Below are positions 16,523-17,096 of a stretch of DNA of 17,096 bases, one piece after another. Position numbers and translations under genes: made by a program. Location: the NCBI GenBank assembly GCA_937877575.1, contig CALFIZ010000034.1:1-17096 (forward strand), given 5' to 3'. The notes under the pieces were generated by a model. It had not been told where the DNA came from and did no database searches. It saw nothing but the letters and a program-made list of their open reading frames with translations. This DNA comes from an uncultured Marinilabiliales bacterium (lineage in GTDB: Bacteria > Bacteroidota > Bacteroidia > Bacteroidales > BM520). Every line of letters begins with the position of its first letter. Position 1 is the stretch's first letter.

Positions 16523-16637
16523 AAATTTGAATTTTATTGATTATTACTATATTTTTCTAACCATTTAATATTCAATAATATAGCACGCCACCCGAACGCA
16601 TAGTGCCCTACACGCCCAAGCATTGTACTTTATCTTG
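16523..16637 (-). other. Putative 5' leader of the giant gene with a GC-rich segment
   Basis: Between the promoter-like element and the start codon lie about 115 bases. The part next to the ATG (16523-16581) is strongly A/T-rich. The part at 16582-16620 is markedly G/C-rich and carries short self-complementary pieces, for example GCAC and GTGC arms around a GTTCGG turn. No known riboswitch is recognised. No open frame of note is present. Confidence 0.35.
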
Positions 16638-16645
16638 CAAATATA
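16638..16645 (-). promoter_or_regulatory. Likely Bacteroidota -7 promoter element of the giant gene
   Basis: The minus strand reads TATATTTG here, a perfect TAnnTTTG. It sits in the spacer between waaA and the giant gene, with an expected transcript leader of about 108 bases. A good -33 TTG at the expected distance (near 16665) is not evident, so confidence is moderate. Confidence 0.5.
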
Positions 16646-16695
16646 TAACAAATTTGCGAAATACCGTATCTTATTAAATTTTTTTTAACCGATTG

Positions 16696-17096
16696 TTAAT
16701 AACTTTTTCTAAAATCAACTAACTTGTTGATTTCCAATATTATTACACGCGAAACACTGCTATTTGATTGAACAATATGAAGACAATTATTCTTGGTTTC
16801 ACTGTAAAATTTTTCGTGAGATAGAGTTTCCATTATATTTCTAAATTCGCTCTCATTTGAGATACTAAATCCTCCTTTGGAGTCCACCAGCAACACCGCC
16901 TCATTGTATTTGAGGTACTTCGGCCCGAAAATTACCGGTATCCCATATACGACAGCCTCAAGAGTGTTGTGAATCCCTTTGCCGAAACCCCCGCCCACGT
17001 ATGCTATGTCGGCATACCTGTACAGATATGCAAGTTTGCCTATGCAGTCAATTACCATCACCTTGTCACCGTAATCATGTCCGGTCTCATATTGGG
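16696..17096 (-). CDS. waaA: 3-deoxy-D-manno-octulosonic acid (Kdo) transferase, C-terminal part, cut by window edge
   Basis: The frame is open to the right edge, so only the last ~133 residues are visible; bacterial WaaA proteins are usually a little over 400. The enzyme moves Kdo from CMP-Kdo onto the lipid A precursor at the cytoplasmic face of the inner membrane (GT30 family, GT-B fold). The visible part is the C-terminal Rossmann domain, with LYRYADIAYVGGGFGKG, then IHNTLEAVVYGIPVIFGP, the hallmark of this family. The visible frame begins QYETGHDYGDKVMVIDCIGKL, so an internal GTG or ATG near 17059 is not the real start. The gene points the same way as the two T9SS genes, but the 173-base spacer with its own promoter-like element argues against simple co-transcription. 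No convincing terminator follows its stop. Confidence 0.9.
   Translation of the reverse strand, partial: QYETGHDYGDKVMVIDCIGKLAYLYRYADIAYVGGGFGKGIHNTLEAVVYGIPVIFGPKYLKYNEAVLLVDSKGGFSISNESEFRNIMETLSHEKFYSETKNNCLHIVQSNSSVSRVIILEINKLVDFRKSY

Noticed and set aside
16670..16695. Terminator after waaA
   Set aside because: A short TTAAC/GTTAA inverted repeat overlaps the waaA stop, but on the minus strand it is followed by As, not Ts, so it does not look like an intrinsic terminator.

Overview
The window comes from a Bacteroidota genome, most likely a member of the Bacteroidales. Two large proteins end in type IX secretion system (T9SS) type A sorting domains with a VYPNP motif. Start codons have A/T-rich leaders without Shine-Dalgarno sequences. 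The promoter-like elements have the Bacteroidota TAnnTTTG form. Base composition is moderate (roughly 40-45% GC by eye). No RNA genes, CRISPR array, insertion sequence or phage gene is visible.

Left part, plus strand (1-3903): an AqpZ-like aquaporin (42-722) ends in a clear intrinsic terminator (757-787). It is followed by a two-gene unit: a lipoprotein M3-family metallopeptidase of the dipeptidyl carboxypeptidase type (822-2942) and, four bases later, a lipoate-protein ligase A (2947-3903). These are ordinary housekeeping or metabolic genes.

Right part, minus strand (17096-3904): the 3' end of a Kdo transferase gene (waaA, cut by the window edge) comes first. A 173-base spacer follows, with a promoter-like element and a GC-rich leader segment. 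Next is one very large gene (16522-6494, 3342 codons) for a surface protein with signal peptide, N-terminal Fn3 domains (the first split by an inserted domain), 16 InlB-like B-repeats, six cohesin-like domains, eight C-terminal Fn3 domains and a T9SS signal. The middle is built from six ~280-residue units, each one cohesin-like domain plus two InlB-like repeats. A strong GAAA-loop terminator (6443-6474) closes that gene. A second T9SS cargo (822 residues, 6372-3904) follows, with a cleaved-adhesin/choice-of-anchor J domain and three Fn3 domains. Its stop codon abuts the lplA stop codon with no bases between.

The most notable content is the giant protein: its hierarchical repeats, a 169-bp block copied almost perfectly between units five and six, and its likeness to a scaffold or adhesin carrying six cohesin-like modules. 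The two cargo proteins are expected to cross the outer membrane through T9SS and be anchored to LPS. The neighbouring waaA acts in LPS core synthesis, but any functional link is inference.
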